From VXPW01 sp965115815 (lineage in GTDB: Bacteria; Pseudomonadota; Alphaproteobacteria; TMED109), in NCBI GenBank assembly GCA_965115815.1, contig OZ220465.1, positions 2,976,001 through 3,040,000 on the forward strand: a stretch of DNA of 64,000 nucleotides, given 5' to 3'. The first letter of the stretch is position 1, and each line of letters opens with the position of its first letter. A program made the position numbers and the translations under genes. The notes under the pieces were generated by a model. It worked only from the letters and a program-made list of their open reading frames with translations, had not been told where the DNA came from and made no database searches. Shown one piece after another: positions 34,912-44,355 of the stretch.

Positions 34912-35580
34912 ACGGTGCATGGGAGCCCGGCCGCCGGAACCGCCCGGATCCGGTACAGGCCCGGGAAACGTTAACCGGAATTCACATTCCGGAAACGCAG
35001 CGGCAATGTCCGCGCAAGCTTCCCGACATGCGGAATCCGTAGCCTCGGAATCAGGAGGCGTCTGGACCGCCGTGCGCCCGAACGGAATTCACCAAGGAGT
35101 TTTTCGGTCGCGACGAACCGAGAAGACCGCCCGCGGGCGGTCGATCGCGGGAGGCTTGCGACCTCACGGTTGTGACGCACGGAACCACGTGCGTCGCATG
35201 CGGGCGGCGATCGAATTCCAGCCCGTCACGATCGCCGCCCGCTTCCCGTTGCCCGCAGGCTTGTCTCCCGGTCCGTCCGGGACCGGGGGCGTTCCTCCCG
35301 CCTGCGGGCAAGACGGGGATCCGGCCCGGCGGGGCTGCGTGCCCGAGGAGCCCGACGCATTCAGCCGCCCGGGCGAAACATCGACGCGGGTTGGTGCTCG
35401 TGGCGGATGATGCGGAAATCGGAGGCGTGTGTGGCGGGCCGGCCTCCGAGGCGTTGCCGACGGTTCGCCCCCGAGATCCTGCGGACGATGCCGGCCGTGT
35501 CTGGACCGGCCGGGATCATCGATGCGATCGGAGAGGGTCCGGCGGGACACGGTGCCCGCGGGCGGCCGGGGAGGTGCGGT
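34912..35580. other. Gene-less region with a perfect 14-bp inverted repeat
   Basis: GCGGGCGGCGATCG at 35200-35213 pairs exactly with 35229-35242, leaving a 15-base loop; a second GC-rich stem follows near 35250-35310. These may terminate the reductase transcript and the convergent map operon. No gene is supported. Confidence 0.5.
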
Positions 35581-36372
35581 TCAGAGAGAGGGGCGGTCCA
35601 GGCCGGCGGGCGAGCAGGTAAAGACCTCGAAGCCGTCCTTCGTGACGCCGAGCGTATGTTCGAACTGGGCGGACAGCGAGCGGTCCCGGGTGACCGCCGT
35701 CCACTGGTCGGCCAAGATCCGGACATCGGGCCGGCCAGCATTGATCATCGGCTCGATGGTAAAGAACATGCCCTCGCGCAACGTCAGGCCGGTGTTCGGG
35801 GTGCCGTAGTGGAGGACGGAGGGCGCATCGTGGAAGATCCTGCCGATGCCGTGGCCGCAGAATACCCGGACCACGGAGTAGCGCTTGCGTTCCGCGCACG
35901 TCTGGATGGCGTGGCCCACGTCACCCAGCGTGGCGCCGGGCCGCACGGCCCGAATCCCCGCCCACATGGCGTCGAAGGTCGTGTCCGTGAGGATTCGTGC
36001 CTGCAGGGACGGCTTGCCGATCCAGAACATCCGGCTGGTATCGCCGTGCCATCCGTCGAGAATGACGGTGACGTCGAGATTGAGGATGTCGCCGTCTCGG
36101 AGACGCGTGCCGTCCGGAATCCCGTGGCATACCACCTGGTTGATCGAGGTACAGACGGATTTGGGAAACCCCTTGTAGTTCAGGGGAGCCGGTATGGCTC
36201 CGTGATCCACGATGAAGTCGTGGCACAGACGGTCCAGTGCGTCGGTGGTCACGTCCGCCTGCACGCTCGGCGTGACGAAGTCGAGCACCTGTGCCGCGAG
36301 CCGGCCGGCCCGGCGCATGGCGGCGAAGGCTTTCGCATCGTGGATTCGGACGGGGTCGGTCGGGTGATTCAT
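35581..36372 (-). CDS. map: Methionine aminopeptidase, type I
   Basis: A 263-residue type I methionyl aminopeptidase. Metal ligands are visible in order: LDVTVILDGWHGDTSRMF (two Asp), the GHGIGRIFHDAP block (His), FTIEPMI (Glu) and SAQFEHTLGV (Glu). The substrate His is in YKGFPKSVCTSINQVVCHGI. The ATG at 36372 overlaps the stop of the upstream chimeric gene as ATGA. It removes the initiator Met from nascent proteins and is normally essential. The sfsA-map order is common in proteobacteria. Confidence 0.95.
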   Translation of the reverse strand: MNHPTDPVRIHDAKAFAAMRRAGRLAAQVLDFVTPSVQADVTTDALDRLCHDFIVDHGAIPAPLNYKGFPKSVCTSINQVVCHGIPDGTRLRDGDILNLDVTVILDGWHGDTSRMFWIGKPSLQARILTDTTFDAMWAGIRAVRPGATLGDVGHAIQTCAERKRYSVVRVFCGHGIGRIFHDAPSVLHYGTPNTGLTLREGMFFTIEPMINAGRPDVRILADQWTAVTRDRSLSAQFEHTLGVTKDGFEVFTCSPAGLDRPSL

Positions 36373-37094
36373 GAAGTGCGTTCCGCGGGGGCTGCCATGG
36401 TGAGGGGGTCGGCTACGGTACTGGCATCCGGGGAAAGCCGGCACCCGGAGGCCGGCACTTCGACGACGGCAGCGCGGGCCGCGCGGAAGGCGGCCGCGTA
36501 GGCCGGATCCAGGTCGCCGGCGAGTCGGAATGTGGTGCGGTCTTCCCGCTGCACCAAGTAGAGCGTGGCGGCCCGGTCGCCGACCGCGGCCCGCTTGGCG
36601 AGTCCTCCGAGGGGCTTGCGTCCGCGTTCGGTCACGGAGTCGGGAACTTCCGTCATGCCGGGTTGCCGCGACAGGTGGACGTTCTTGCTCTCGACGTAGC
36701 AGTTCCGGCGGCCCGGATGCTCCAGCAGCCGGTCGATCCGCGAACGGTGCCCGTACGGTACCTCCCTCCGGACGGTCGAATAGCCGGACAGCAGCGGAAC
36801 GTAGGGCGGGTCGCAGGAGACCCGTTCGCGGCCAGGGAACCCGAAGGTCTCGAGAACACGCAGGGCGCAGCCTTGGTGAAGTTCGACCGGGGGGGGGGGG
36901 GCGCAGTGGAAGGTTTCGATCGCCCGGTGGTTCGCGTCGAGGCCGAGGCTGCGCAGCGTCGGCGGCGTGCGCTTCAGGATCGCGCCGCCCCCAAGGAACG
37001 CCTCGATGGATACGTCCTGCGGCGCCAGGGCCGCGACGATCGCCGGGCTCCGATCCGTCGTCGCCTTCGATCCGTACCCTGCCGCCCTTGCCAT
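36369..37094 (-). CDS. Chimeric gene: DNA adenine methylase N-terminal part fused to SfsA C-terminal half
   Basis: A 241-residue hybrid. Residues 1-101 match the front of a Dam-type methylase: MARAAGYGSKATT, then EAFLGGGAIL (SAM-binding motif) and VSCDPPYVP (catalytic DPPY at 95-98). From residue 104, GYSTVRREVPYG, then SRIDRLL, CYVESKNVHL, PDSVTERGRKPL and LYLVQRED are the conserved second half of SfsA, the gene expected upstream of map. The methylase target-recognition part and the SfsA OB-like first half are both missing. A run of 13 G on the plus strand (36889-36901), encoding PPPP, lies within the methylase part and could shift frame easily. Probably non-functional or partly functional; the fusion must have arisen by deletion or insertion. 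Confidence 0.82.
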   Translation of the reverse strand: MARAAGYGSKATTDRSPAIVAALAPQDVSIEAFLGGGAILKRTPPTLRSLGLDANHRAIETFHCAPPPPVELHQGCALRVLETFGFPGRERVSCDPPYVPLLSGYSTVRREVPYGHRSRIDRLLEHPGRRNCYVESKNVHLSRQPGMTEVPDSVTERGRKPLGGLAKRAAVGDRAATLYLVQREDRTTFRLAGDLDPAYAAAFRAARAAVVEVPASGCRLSPDASTVADPLTMAAPAERTS

Positions 37095-37262
37095 CTCCGA
37101 CGCGACCCGCCCCGATGGCCCGTCCCGGAGAAGGTTCCTCCTGCAATGGCAAGCGGACCGGTCCGGCGGAAGGGAACGGCAGCCCACGGATCCTGCTCCA
37201 CCGGCCGGCACAGTGGACAGGCGACGTCGGCGCGGGGTGCCGGATCGCGTTGCCGAGCCCTC
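37040..37262 (-). repeat. Segment homologous to the left arm of the IS66 elements
   Basis: The 5' end and upstream region of the chimeric methylase gene align over about 220 bases with 24745-24965 (copy A) and the matching part of copy B, with roughly three-quarters of bases identical by eye. The alignment includes the methylase start: the element has ATGGCGGCAGGGTAGGGATC where the gene has ATGGCAAGGGCGGCAGGGTA. Confidence 0.75.
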
Positions 37263-37265
37263 CCA

Positions 37266-37602
37266 CTTATTGCCTTACAGGATAGCGGTGAGCGAAAACG
37301 AATTCAGCCGTTCGTCCGGTGCCGCCGGGATGATCGCAGGGAGGTTCATCGGAGCGACCCACGGGGCATGGAGGCACGCTGACCCACGACAACCTGACCG
37401 CTGGGTTCGGGAGAACGAGGTGACTTTTCCCGGACCCCACCTCGCCACAGAGCCACATGCGGCTCCATACGCAGCAAATCCTCAAGGACCTGCTCCGGAC
37501 CCGGTCCGAGGTCGGCACGATTGACCCGCTCCGCCGGCGGCATTAGGGATGGCCCAGGGCACGGCGGCTCACGGAATCATCGTCTGTGTGATCGGGGGAC
37601 GA
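37266..37602. other. Region upstream of the HU gene
   Basis: About 340 bases between divergent genes. No gene is recognised. A weak frame around 37460-37540 (HTQQILKDLLRTRSEVG) has no start signal. Confidence 0.35.
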
Positions 37603-37875
37603 ATGGTGAAGAAGGCAGATATCGTTGAGCGCGTCGTCGAGGCCGATATGACGAGGCGTGTAGCCAAAGGCGCGGTCGGGGCCGTGTTCGCGGCCATCGC
37701 CGGAGCGCTGGCGCGCAGCGAGGACGCCACCGTCGCGGGTTTCGGGAAGTTCTCCAGGAAGAGCCGATCCGGCCGCGAGGGCAGGAACCCGTGCACCGGC
37801 GAGCCGGCTGCGGTCTGCCCGTCGAATACGGTGTCGTTCCGGGCGAGCACAGCGCTGAAGGACGCGCTCAACTGA
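37603..37875 (+). CDS. HU-family DNA-binding protein
   Basis: A 90-residue histone-like protein of normal length. The family pattern is clear: KKADIVERVVEADMTRR, then VFAAIAGALARSEDATVAGF, GKFSRKSRSGREGRNP and a C-terminal FRASTALKDALN. The ATG at 37603 is chosen because the HU domain begins there; a G-rich stretch ahead may serve as ribosome-binding site. Unusually for HU it lies between mobile-element debris and a Fic-domain gene, so it may be an accessory copy. It bends and compacts DNA and can assist recombination. Confidence 0.88.
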   Translation: MVKKADIVERVVEADMTRRVAKGAVGAVFAAIAGALARSEDATVAGFGKFSRKSRSGREGRNPCTGEPAAVCPSNTVSFRASTALKDALN

Positions 37876-37911
37876 ATCGGGACGGACAGCGGGGCCGGGC
37901 TGCACGACAGG

Positions 37912-38919
37912 ATGAACCGGGAAGCGCAGGAAACCGGCCCCGGCGGCGAGGTCGCGGTTTACGAAAGCGGCGACGGCGAGGTTCGGGTCGATGTCCGTTT
38001 CGACCATGAGACGGTCTGGCTGACCCAGCGGCAGATGGCGGAGGTGTTCGACACCACCCCCGAGAATGTCCTGATGCACCTGCGCAACATCTTTGCCAGT
38101 GGCGAGCTGGAGGCCGATACAACCACTAAGGAATTCTTAGCAGTTCGAACCGAGGGCAGGCGCCGGGTCCGGCGCCGCCTGAAACACTACGACCTCGACG
38201 CCATCGTCTCGGTCGGCTACCGAGTCAACTCGCGGCGGGGTGTGCGCTTCCGCCAATGGGCCACCCGCACCCTGCGCGACCACCTAGTGAGCGGCTATAC
38301 CGTAAATGAGCATCGGCTGGCCGAGCGTGGCCTGCGCGAGGCGCGTGAGACCCTTGACCTGCTCGGGCGTACCCTGCGCGACCAAGCCTTGGTGGACGAT
38401 GCCGGGCAGGCGGTGCTGGAGATCGTCACAGCCTATGCCGATACTTGGTGCCTGCTTCTGGAGTATGACGAGGAGCGTCTGCCGATGCCGCCCGGGACCG
38501 GGCCGTCGGTCGGGGTGCTTGATCACGCGCGCGCCAACAGCGCGATCGCGGAATTCAAGCGCGAGCTGATAGCACGAAACGAGGCCTCGCCGCTGTTCGG
38601 CAATCCCCGGGGCGAAGCCTTGGCCGCGATCCTCGGCAGCATAGATCAGACCATGTTCGGCAAGCCCCTCTACCAAAGTCGCGAGGAGAAGGCGGCACAT
38701 CTGCTTTATTTTTTGGTCAAGGACCACCCGTTTACCGACGGTAATAAGAGGATCGGGTCGCTACTGTTCCTTCTCTATCTCCAGCAGGAGGGGGTGGACC
38801 ATCAGCTCAATCCCCAGGCGCTGACGGCGCTGACCCTGCTGATCGCCGAAAGCGCACCGGCAGGAAAGAACCTCGTGATCCGGCTGATCGTCAACCTGTT
38901 GATCCGGGCTCCCGAATGA
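37912..38919 (+). CDS. RhuM-family protein with C-terminal Fic domain
   Basis: A 335-residue two-domain protein. The N-terminal RhuM-like part contains YESGDGEVRVDVRFDHETVW, LTQRQMAEVFDTTPENVLMH and YRVNSRRGVRFRQWATRTLR. The C-terminal Fic domain has the catalytic motif HPFTDGNKRIGSLLF. Family knowledge: Fic domains transfer AMP or phosphate groups to proteins, and RhuM-Fic proteins act as death-on-curing-like toxins or virulence factors. It follows the HU gene by 36 bases. No inhibitory S/TxxxE(G/N) helix is clearly visible, and no separate antitoxin gene is adjacent. Confidence 0.9.
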   Translation: MNREAQETGPGGEVAVYESGDGEVRVDVRFDHETVWLTQRQMAEVFDTTPENVLMHLRNIFASGELEADTTTKEFLAVRTEGRRRVRRRLKHYDLDAIVSVGYRVNSRRGVRFRQWATRTLRDHLVSGYTVNEHRLAERGLREARETLDLLGRTLRDQALVDDAGQAVLEIVTAYADTWCLLLEYDEERLPMPPGTGPSVGVLDHARANSAIAEFKRELIARNEASPLFGNPRGEALAAILGSIDQTMFGKPLYQSREEKAAHLLYFLVKDHPFTDGNKRIGSLLFLLYLQQEGVDHQLNPQALTALTLLIAESAPAGKNLVIRLIVNLLIRAPE

Positions 38920-38992
38920 TTCGGTGCGGTCGAATTCCCTGCCCTGCAATTGCGCCGGAAGACCATCCGAAAGGGGCATTCTCGGGCGGGCA

Positions 38993-39975
38993 CTATATAA
39001 TTCCCTTGCCTTTCACCCACCCGCGTGTGTGCTCTTCGAAGATCGAAACCATCTTCTCGCTCTGCGGAATCTTCTCGCCCTTCCGCAGACGGCGGTCCAC
39101 CTGGTGGATCGGCCGGCGGGCATGCTTGAGGTACGACTCGACCGAAAGCACCGTGAGGATCGGGACGCCTCGCTCCGGAAGCACCGGTACCGTCTCTTCC
39201 ACTCGCCGGACCCACTTCCGGCTGGCGTCGAGGTACGCCTTGACCGGCTCCGGACGGGCCCGTCGGGTCGGCCGAACCTTCTGGAAGTGCTGCTGCAGTT
39301 TCCGGCCCCCATGCCGCCACTGCCGCCATCCGGGCACCCCCAAGCGCACGGCGGCGCGACCCGGATCCCGCACCCGGCAACGCATCGCATCCCACAACCG
39401 GTGGACATCCGTCGGGTCGTGCACATCCGTCTTCACCCCGAACGAATCGCAGCGGCCCCGCAAGGGACCGTCCGACCGACGGCGGCCCCGGTCGTTGTCC
39501 GTGCCGTTCGTGCCGTCCTTCCGCTTCCTACCCTCGCATGGCCTCTCTCCGCGATCCACTGCGATACCTTCCCCAGCACTTCCGGTTTCCGCAGGCTCAC
39601 GTGGTCCACCATCGTCGGATAGCCGTACCGGGTGTGGTCCCAGATGTCGGTGTGCCCCAGAAACTTCCGAACCGTCTTGTGCTCGTTCACCAGCTCGTGC
39701 ACGGGATCGAAGTCATAGCCCAAACCCTGTTTCAGGAGGCCCATCACCAGGATCTCCCACAGATCCATGCCGGGACGCCCTTGCGTGTGGGATCCCTCGG
39801 GAAGAATCCCCTCCTCCAGGATCTCGAACCGCCGGGCCCGGGTCGACCGGTCGGCATACACGTGTTGAAGACCCCGCAGCGGCGGCGGAATGTCATCCCG
39901 CGAGTGTACGTGGATCTCGCTCTCCTTGATCGCAACCTGGCCCCATTCCAGCTGAGGGCGGACAATCTCCCGCAT
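38993..39975 (-). pseudogene. IS1182-family transposase remnant (frameshifted and truncated)
   Basis: Two overlapping frames (39975 to about 39433, and about 39559 to 38993) together align with the first two-thirds of the intact transposase at 40376-41830: MREIVRPQLEWGQVAIKESE, GRPGMDLWEILVMGLLKQ, then CDSFGVKTDVHDPTDVHRLW and MVSIFEEHTRGWVKGKG. A frameshift lies near 39500 and the C-terminal catalytic third is absent. The copy is much more divergent from the neighbouring element than the two IS66 copies are from each other. Confidence 0.85.
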
Positions 39976-40161
39976 GGCCCTTCTCCCGAAGATTCCCGAA
40001 TCTCGCGCGAAGTTCCGGCCCCAGCGGCCGATTCCCGTCCCATAGAGGGATTCTTCACCTCTTCAATAGCGCACTTTCATCATTGGAGTCAGGGCTATTC
40101 TGTTGTCATCCCAGTGATCGGCGCATGCTGATTTGGTCTGGACATTCCGTTTTCGTAACTA

Positions 40162-41975
40162 GTGCCCGCACCGAAAATGGTCATTTTGGCGGCCCTTCCG
40201 GCGAAATTTCGGGTTGGACCCACCCTCCGGGGCCTCCGGTCGCTCCGTTTCCAAGGGATTCCTGCCGATTCGCAGCGGCATCCGGGCCCTTCCCACCCAG
40301 AATCCGGACGCCAGGGCGAGCGGTTCCGTTCCCGCTCACGGCGGGCTTCGCGGACGGGGTGGAGGGGCGCCGCCGTCAGGCGGCGCGTCTTCGTCGTCGT
40401 CGGGCTTGGGCTCGGGCCTGTCTCTGCAGCAGCAACCCGATGCGGTGGACATTGAAGGCCACCATGGAGAGCGCCACCATCCGCGCAAAACCCTCCGCCC
40501 CATACGACAGGACCCGGTCCATGCCGCGCTGCTCGAGATTATTGATGGCGGACTCCACGGCCGGATGCTGCCGGCGCATCTCCCGGAACGTCGGGTCGGC
40601 GGCCCGTTTCCGGTCGGCCGGACCGAGCTTTCCCTTCTTCGGCAGCACGTTGTGATCCAGCAGTTCGTCCAGTGCGATCCGGTTGGAGGGACTGTGGAAC
40701 CCCCGATCGAAGCTGCACAGGCGGAGGTCGGGGAAGCGGGCCTGCGCTTCCCGGATCATGGGTACGGCAGGATCCACGTCTCCGCCTTCCCACAGGATCC
40801 GGGAGTGTAGGAGGAAGCCGTGCTGGTCCTCCAGCACGGCCACCGGCACTCCGAGTTCCACCGGAACCCCGGCCTTGCCCTTCACACACCAGCGCGTGTG
40901 CTCCTCGAAGATCGAAAACACCTTCTCTTCCTGCGGGATCTTCTCGCCTTTCAGCAGGCGGCGGTCCACTTGGTCGAGCTGCCTCCGGGCAGGCTTGAGG
41001 TACGACTCGATCCGGAGAATCCTGGGGGCTCCGACGCCTTGCTCTCGAAGCGCAGGAACCGTCGCTTCCGCCCGTCGGACCTCCTCCCAGCAGGCGTCGA
41101 GGTACGCCTGGATCGGCCCCGGACGGGCCCGCCGGGTCCGCCGAACCTTCTGAAAGAGCCGCTGCAGCCTCCGGCTCCGATGCCGCCACTGCCGCCCTCC
41201 GGACACCCCCGCCCGCAGGGCTGAGCGGCCCGTCTCGCGCACCAGGCAACGCATCGCATCCCACAGCAGGTTGACATCCGTCGGGAAGTGCACATCCGTC
41301 TTCACCACGAACGAATCACAGCGGCCCCGCAGGGGCTCCTTCGACGGGCGACCGCCCGGGCCGCTCTTCCGCTTCCGCTTCCGCACCAGCGCATGGCCGC
41401 TCTCCGCGATCAGCTGCAACACCTCCCCCAGCACGTCCGGCGTCAGCAGGCTCACGTTGTGTACCACCGTGGGATACCGGTACCGGGTCTCGTCCCAGAA
41501 GCCGGAGTGTCCCAGAAACTTCCGAACGGTAGGGTGTTGGTTCACCAGCTCGTGCAGACGATCGAAGTCACACCCCAGGACCTGCTTCAGGAGACCCATC
41601 ACGAGGATCCTCCACAGCTCCATGCCGGGACGCCCTTTCGTGTGGGACACCTCGGGAAGGATCCCCTGCTCCAGGATCTCGAACAACCGGGCACGAACCG
41701 ACCGGTCGGCATACACGTGCCGAAGCCCGAGCAGCAGCGGCGGAATGTCATCCCGCGAGTTCTCGTCGATCTCGATCTCCTCGATCGCAACCTGACCCAA
41801 TTCCATCTGCAGGCGAATGACGTTTCGCATGGCAATTCTCGCGAAGATTCCCGAAAATCCGGCCGATTCTCGACCGCATCGGCCGATTCCCGCATCAAAG
41901 CGGGATTCTTCGTCCCCTCTATATCACGATTCCACTTTCAGAGTCAAACCATTGTACTTTTTCGGTGCGGGCACT
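40162..41975 (-). mobile_element. IS1182-family insertion sequence inserted in the tip of an IS66 element
   Basis: 1814 bp with 16-bp terminal inverted repeats GTGCCCGCACCGAAAA. TAACTA occurs directly on both sides (40156-40161 and 41976-41981). The bases outside, G at 40155 and CTCACCCC at 41982, rebuild the exact IS66 end GTAACTACTCACCCC. It therefore inserted 7 bases into the left tip of IS66 copy B, making a 6-bp duplication. Confidence 0.85.
40376..41830 (-). CDS. IS1182-family transposase
   Basis: A 484-residue DDE transposase in one intact frame. The N-terminal dimerisation/helical part (YADRSVRARLFEILEQGILP) is followed by RGRCDSFVVKTDVHFPTDV (first Asp of the catalytic triad), LRLCSFDRGFHSPSNRIALD (second Asp) and HPAVESAINNLEQRGMDRV (Glu). 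It ends in an Arg/Ala-rich tail. It fills most of the element bounded by GTGCCCGCACC repeats and looks functional. Confidence 0.93.
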   Translation of the reverse strand: MRNVIRLQMELGQVAIEEIEIDENSRDDIPPLLLGLRHVYADRSVRARLFEILEQGILPEVSHTKGRPGMELWRILVMGLLKQVLGCDFDRLHELVNQHPTVRKFLGHSGFWDETRYRYPTVVHNVSLLTPDVLGEVLQLIAESGHALVRKRKRKSGPGGRPSKEPLRGRCDSFVVKTDVHFPTDVNLLWDAMRCLVRETGRSALRAGVSGGRQWRHRSRRLQRLFQKVRRTRRARPGPIQAYLDACWEEVRRAEATVPALREQGVGAPRILRIESYLKPARRQLDQVDRRLLKGEKIPQEEKVFSIFEEHTRWCVKGKAGVPVELGVPVAVLEDQHGFLLHSRILWEGGDVDPAVPMIREAQARFPDLRLCSFDRGFHSPSNRIALDELLDHNVLPKKGKLGPADRKRAADPTFREMRRQHPAVESAINNLEQRGMDRVLSYGAEGFARMVALSMVAFNVHRIGLLLQRQARAQARRRRRRAA

Positions 41976-41987
41976 AACTACTCACCC

Positions 41988-43460
41988 CTAGTTGGGGTCG
42001 GGTTGGCCGTAGTGCTCGTTGAGGATGTCTGCGGCCTTTCCGTCGAGGGCGATGTGGATGGCGACGAGAGGGTTGTAGCCGAGTGCCTCCATGGAGGTGA
42101 GGAAGCTGGAGCCTCGGCACCATGCGGTTGCGTGGAGCATGGTGCGGAACCATCCGGACCCCTTGATCTTGACCTTGGTCATTCGGATCTTCGGTTCTCC
42201 GGCATGGTGGGTGAAGCTGACGTCGGGGTCCTTCATGAAGCGGAGGACGGACGTCTCGGGTTTCCCGAGACGTTCATGCAGGTTGTGCGCGTCGGACTTT
42301 GCGATGCGTCCCCGGGTTCCTTTCGTCCGCGGCGGGAGGTCGGGCCGCTCCTTGGCGCCCTGGGTGAGGAGGGTGCGGTAGCGCGTGCGCACGGCCCGGC
42401 GGTCGGTCTCGTTCAAGGCCTTGGATGCGCTCTGGTGGACCCTGTGGCAGACCTCGCGCAGCCGGCGCTTCATCCATCGCGCCCAGCGGTAGCCGTGGGA
42501 CTCGACGACGAAGGCCCGTTCGCGCAGCAGGTGGCTGCCGCACAGCGGGGGGCGGCACGGATCGTAGCCCCTGTACGCAGCCCAGCAGTCGTGGACCCGG
42601 ACACCTTGGTAGCGCGGGAGGATGCCGATCTCTTCGATCGCCTCCCGACCGCGCGTGCGGTGCGGGAACTTCACGGCCAGGGTCCCGTCGGTGACGACAG
42701 GGAGCCATGGGGTCTTGCCGGCGACCCGGAATCCGGTCTCGTCGACCTGCACGGCCGGGCGTGGCAGGAGATGGGCCACGGCGACCTCCTCCCAGGATGC
42801 GAGCGCATCCTGAAAGCGCCGGACCTGGCCGAGGCCGGTCGCCTCGGAGAGCTGGATGCCGGAGAGCGCGTGCACGAGCGAGACGGCACGGCGCAGGGAC
42901 CGCATCTGGGCGATCCGCAGGTTGAGGACCAAGGCCGGGATGCGGACACCGTACTGCACGGGACCCGGCATGAGGTCTGGGAACCGGCCCTGGGTCCGGG
43001 CCCGGCACTTCGGGCATTCCTTGATCTCGGCGTCGACGCGGCGCTCGACGACTTCGAACCCGAGGTCGTAGAGGACGCGGCGCTCCCGATCGACGGGGTC
43101 GACGTCGTCGAGGTCGGCGCCGCAAGCGTCGCAGGCCTCGACGGTGATCGTCTCCTTGACGGGGGTCGTGCGCCGGTGGCTGCCCGTCTGCGGGTTCGGC
43201 TTCGGGCCCTTGCCGTGGCTCCCGGTGCGCCGCGCGCTCTCGTCCTAGTCCGTCTGGGACGGCGGCAGACCGGAGTTCCGACTCGTCGTGCGCGTGGTCT
43301 TCTCCAGGAGCACGGCCAGCAGCAGCTGGAGCAGCATCAGCAGGCCGCGGACGAGCGCCTCGCACTCCGGGGGGACCGTGCCTTGCGTGCGGAGATCCTG
43401 GAACCGCTTCTGGAAGGCGTCGACCTCCTGGCGCAGGGAGGTGCCGGCGACGCTCGTCAT
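41988..43460 (-). pseudogene. tnpC: IS66-family transposase TnpC (copy B), internal TAG at 43245-43247
   Basis: A 490-codon frame with the same domains as copy A: SGLPPSQTD, zinc finger CDACGADL/CPKCRARTQG, VDETGFRVAGKT, HDCWAAYRGYDPC and SFLTSMEALGYNP. Codon 72 is TAG where copy A has AAG (Lys). The Gln codon that is TAG in copy A is intact here. Only the two copies together contain a full set of sense codons. The start at 43460 overlaps the stop of the small ORF. Confidence 0.88.
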
Positions 43461-43792
43461 CCCGACGCCTCCACCGCCCGGACGGCCGCCCGGACGGCCG
43501 CCCGCACGGCAAACCGCCCGCCTTCGGGCATCGTCCGGTAGCGCCGCGCCGGCGGCGGGCGCGTCAGGATGCCGCGGCGCTCCAAGGTCTCCAGCATCCC
43601 GAGGCCGGCCCCGACCCTGGAGCCGCCCTTCGCGGTCGTCCCGTGAAGGGGCTCGCAGAGGGTCTTCGCCCGCTCGGTGCGGCGGCAGGGGGAACACCGA
43701 CCCACGGTCTCCCGAACCTCCGCGATCGGCGGGCGGGTCCGGCGGCGGCCCGAACAGGGGGTCGACTTCAGGTCGATGATTCGCGGGTCCAT
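43457..43792 (-). CDS. IS66-associated small protein (copy B)
   Basis: A 111-residue counterpart of the product at 25135-25458. It is slightly longer because of a tandem AVRA repeat near the end (FAVRAAVRAAVRAV), made by duplication of a 12-base unit. It overlaps the transposase start by 4 bases. The function is unknown; see copy A. Confidence 0.55.
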   Translation of the reverse strand: MDPRIIDLKSTPCSGRRRTRPPIAEVRETVGRCSPCRRTERAKTLCEPLHGTTAKGGSRVGAGLGMLETLERRGILTRPPPARRYRTMPEGGRFAVRAAVRAAVRAVEASG

Positions 43793-44355
43793 GGGGATTC
43801 CCGCAGCCACGATTCGACGACAGCATGCGAATCGGCGGGCGCTGGTCAAGCGGTGCGTGGACGACCCGCCCATGCACCGAAACGTCACCTCCTATCCAAG
43901 GCCTGCCGGTATGGGAACACCGCCGTACCGCGACGCACCTATCCGAATGCCCGTGCCCCGCCGGGCGATCGACCCGTCGTCGCCTTCGATCCCTACCCTG
44001 CCGCCATCCACACCTCCGACGCGGTCCGCCCCGATGAACCATCTTGGAGAGTGCCCCTCCTACAACGTCAAGCACAGATCTCCGGCAGAGGGGAACGGCA
44101 GCCCACGGAACCCGCTCCACCGCACCGCACGGCGGACCCGCGATGTCCCGCGCGAGGGGCCCGGTCGCGTTGCGGACCCCTCCCCACAAGGCCGGAACGG
44201 GGAGCGGAAGCCGAAGATCGATCCGCTTCTTGTCAGCCGGACCCCGCACCTCCGGTCCTCGGCCGCGAGCGAGTGAAAAGGGGCACGGAACAATGCCGGA
44301 TCCGAACCCATCAGGAAAAACGATTCGTCATCAGTAGGGGGGGGTGAGTAGATAC

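Larger units (their letters stand above)
41976..44355 (-). mobile_element. IS66-family insertion sequence, copy B
   Basis: The same element as 24574-26941, inverted, about 2380 bp. The right end is GTGAGTAGATAC at 44344-44355; the left tip was separated by the nested IS1182, leaving its first base at 40155. The flanks (40147-40154 and 44356-44363) do not match, so the original 8-bp duplication is gone or the copy has been rearranged. Its transposase carries an internal TAG at a different place from copy A. Confidence 0.9.

Noticed and set aside
38981..38993. GGGCACTA next to the IS1182 remnant as an intact terminal repeat
   Set aside because: Only about 10 bases match and the orientation does not fit a complete element; too short to claim.
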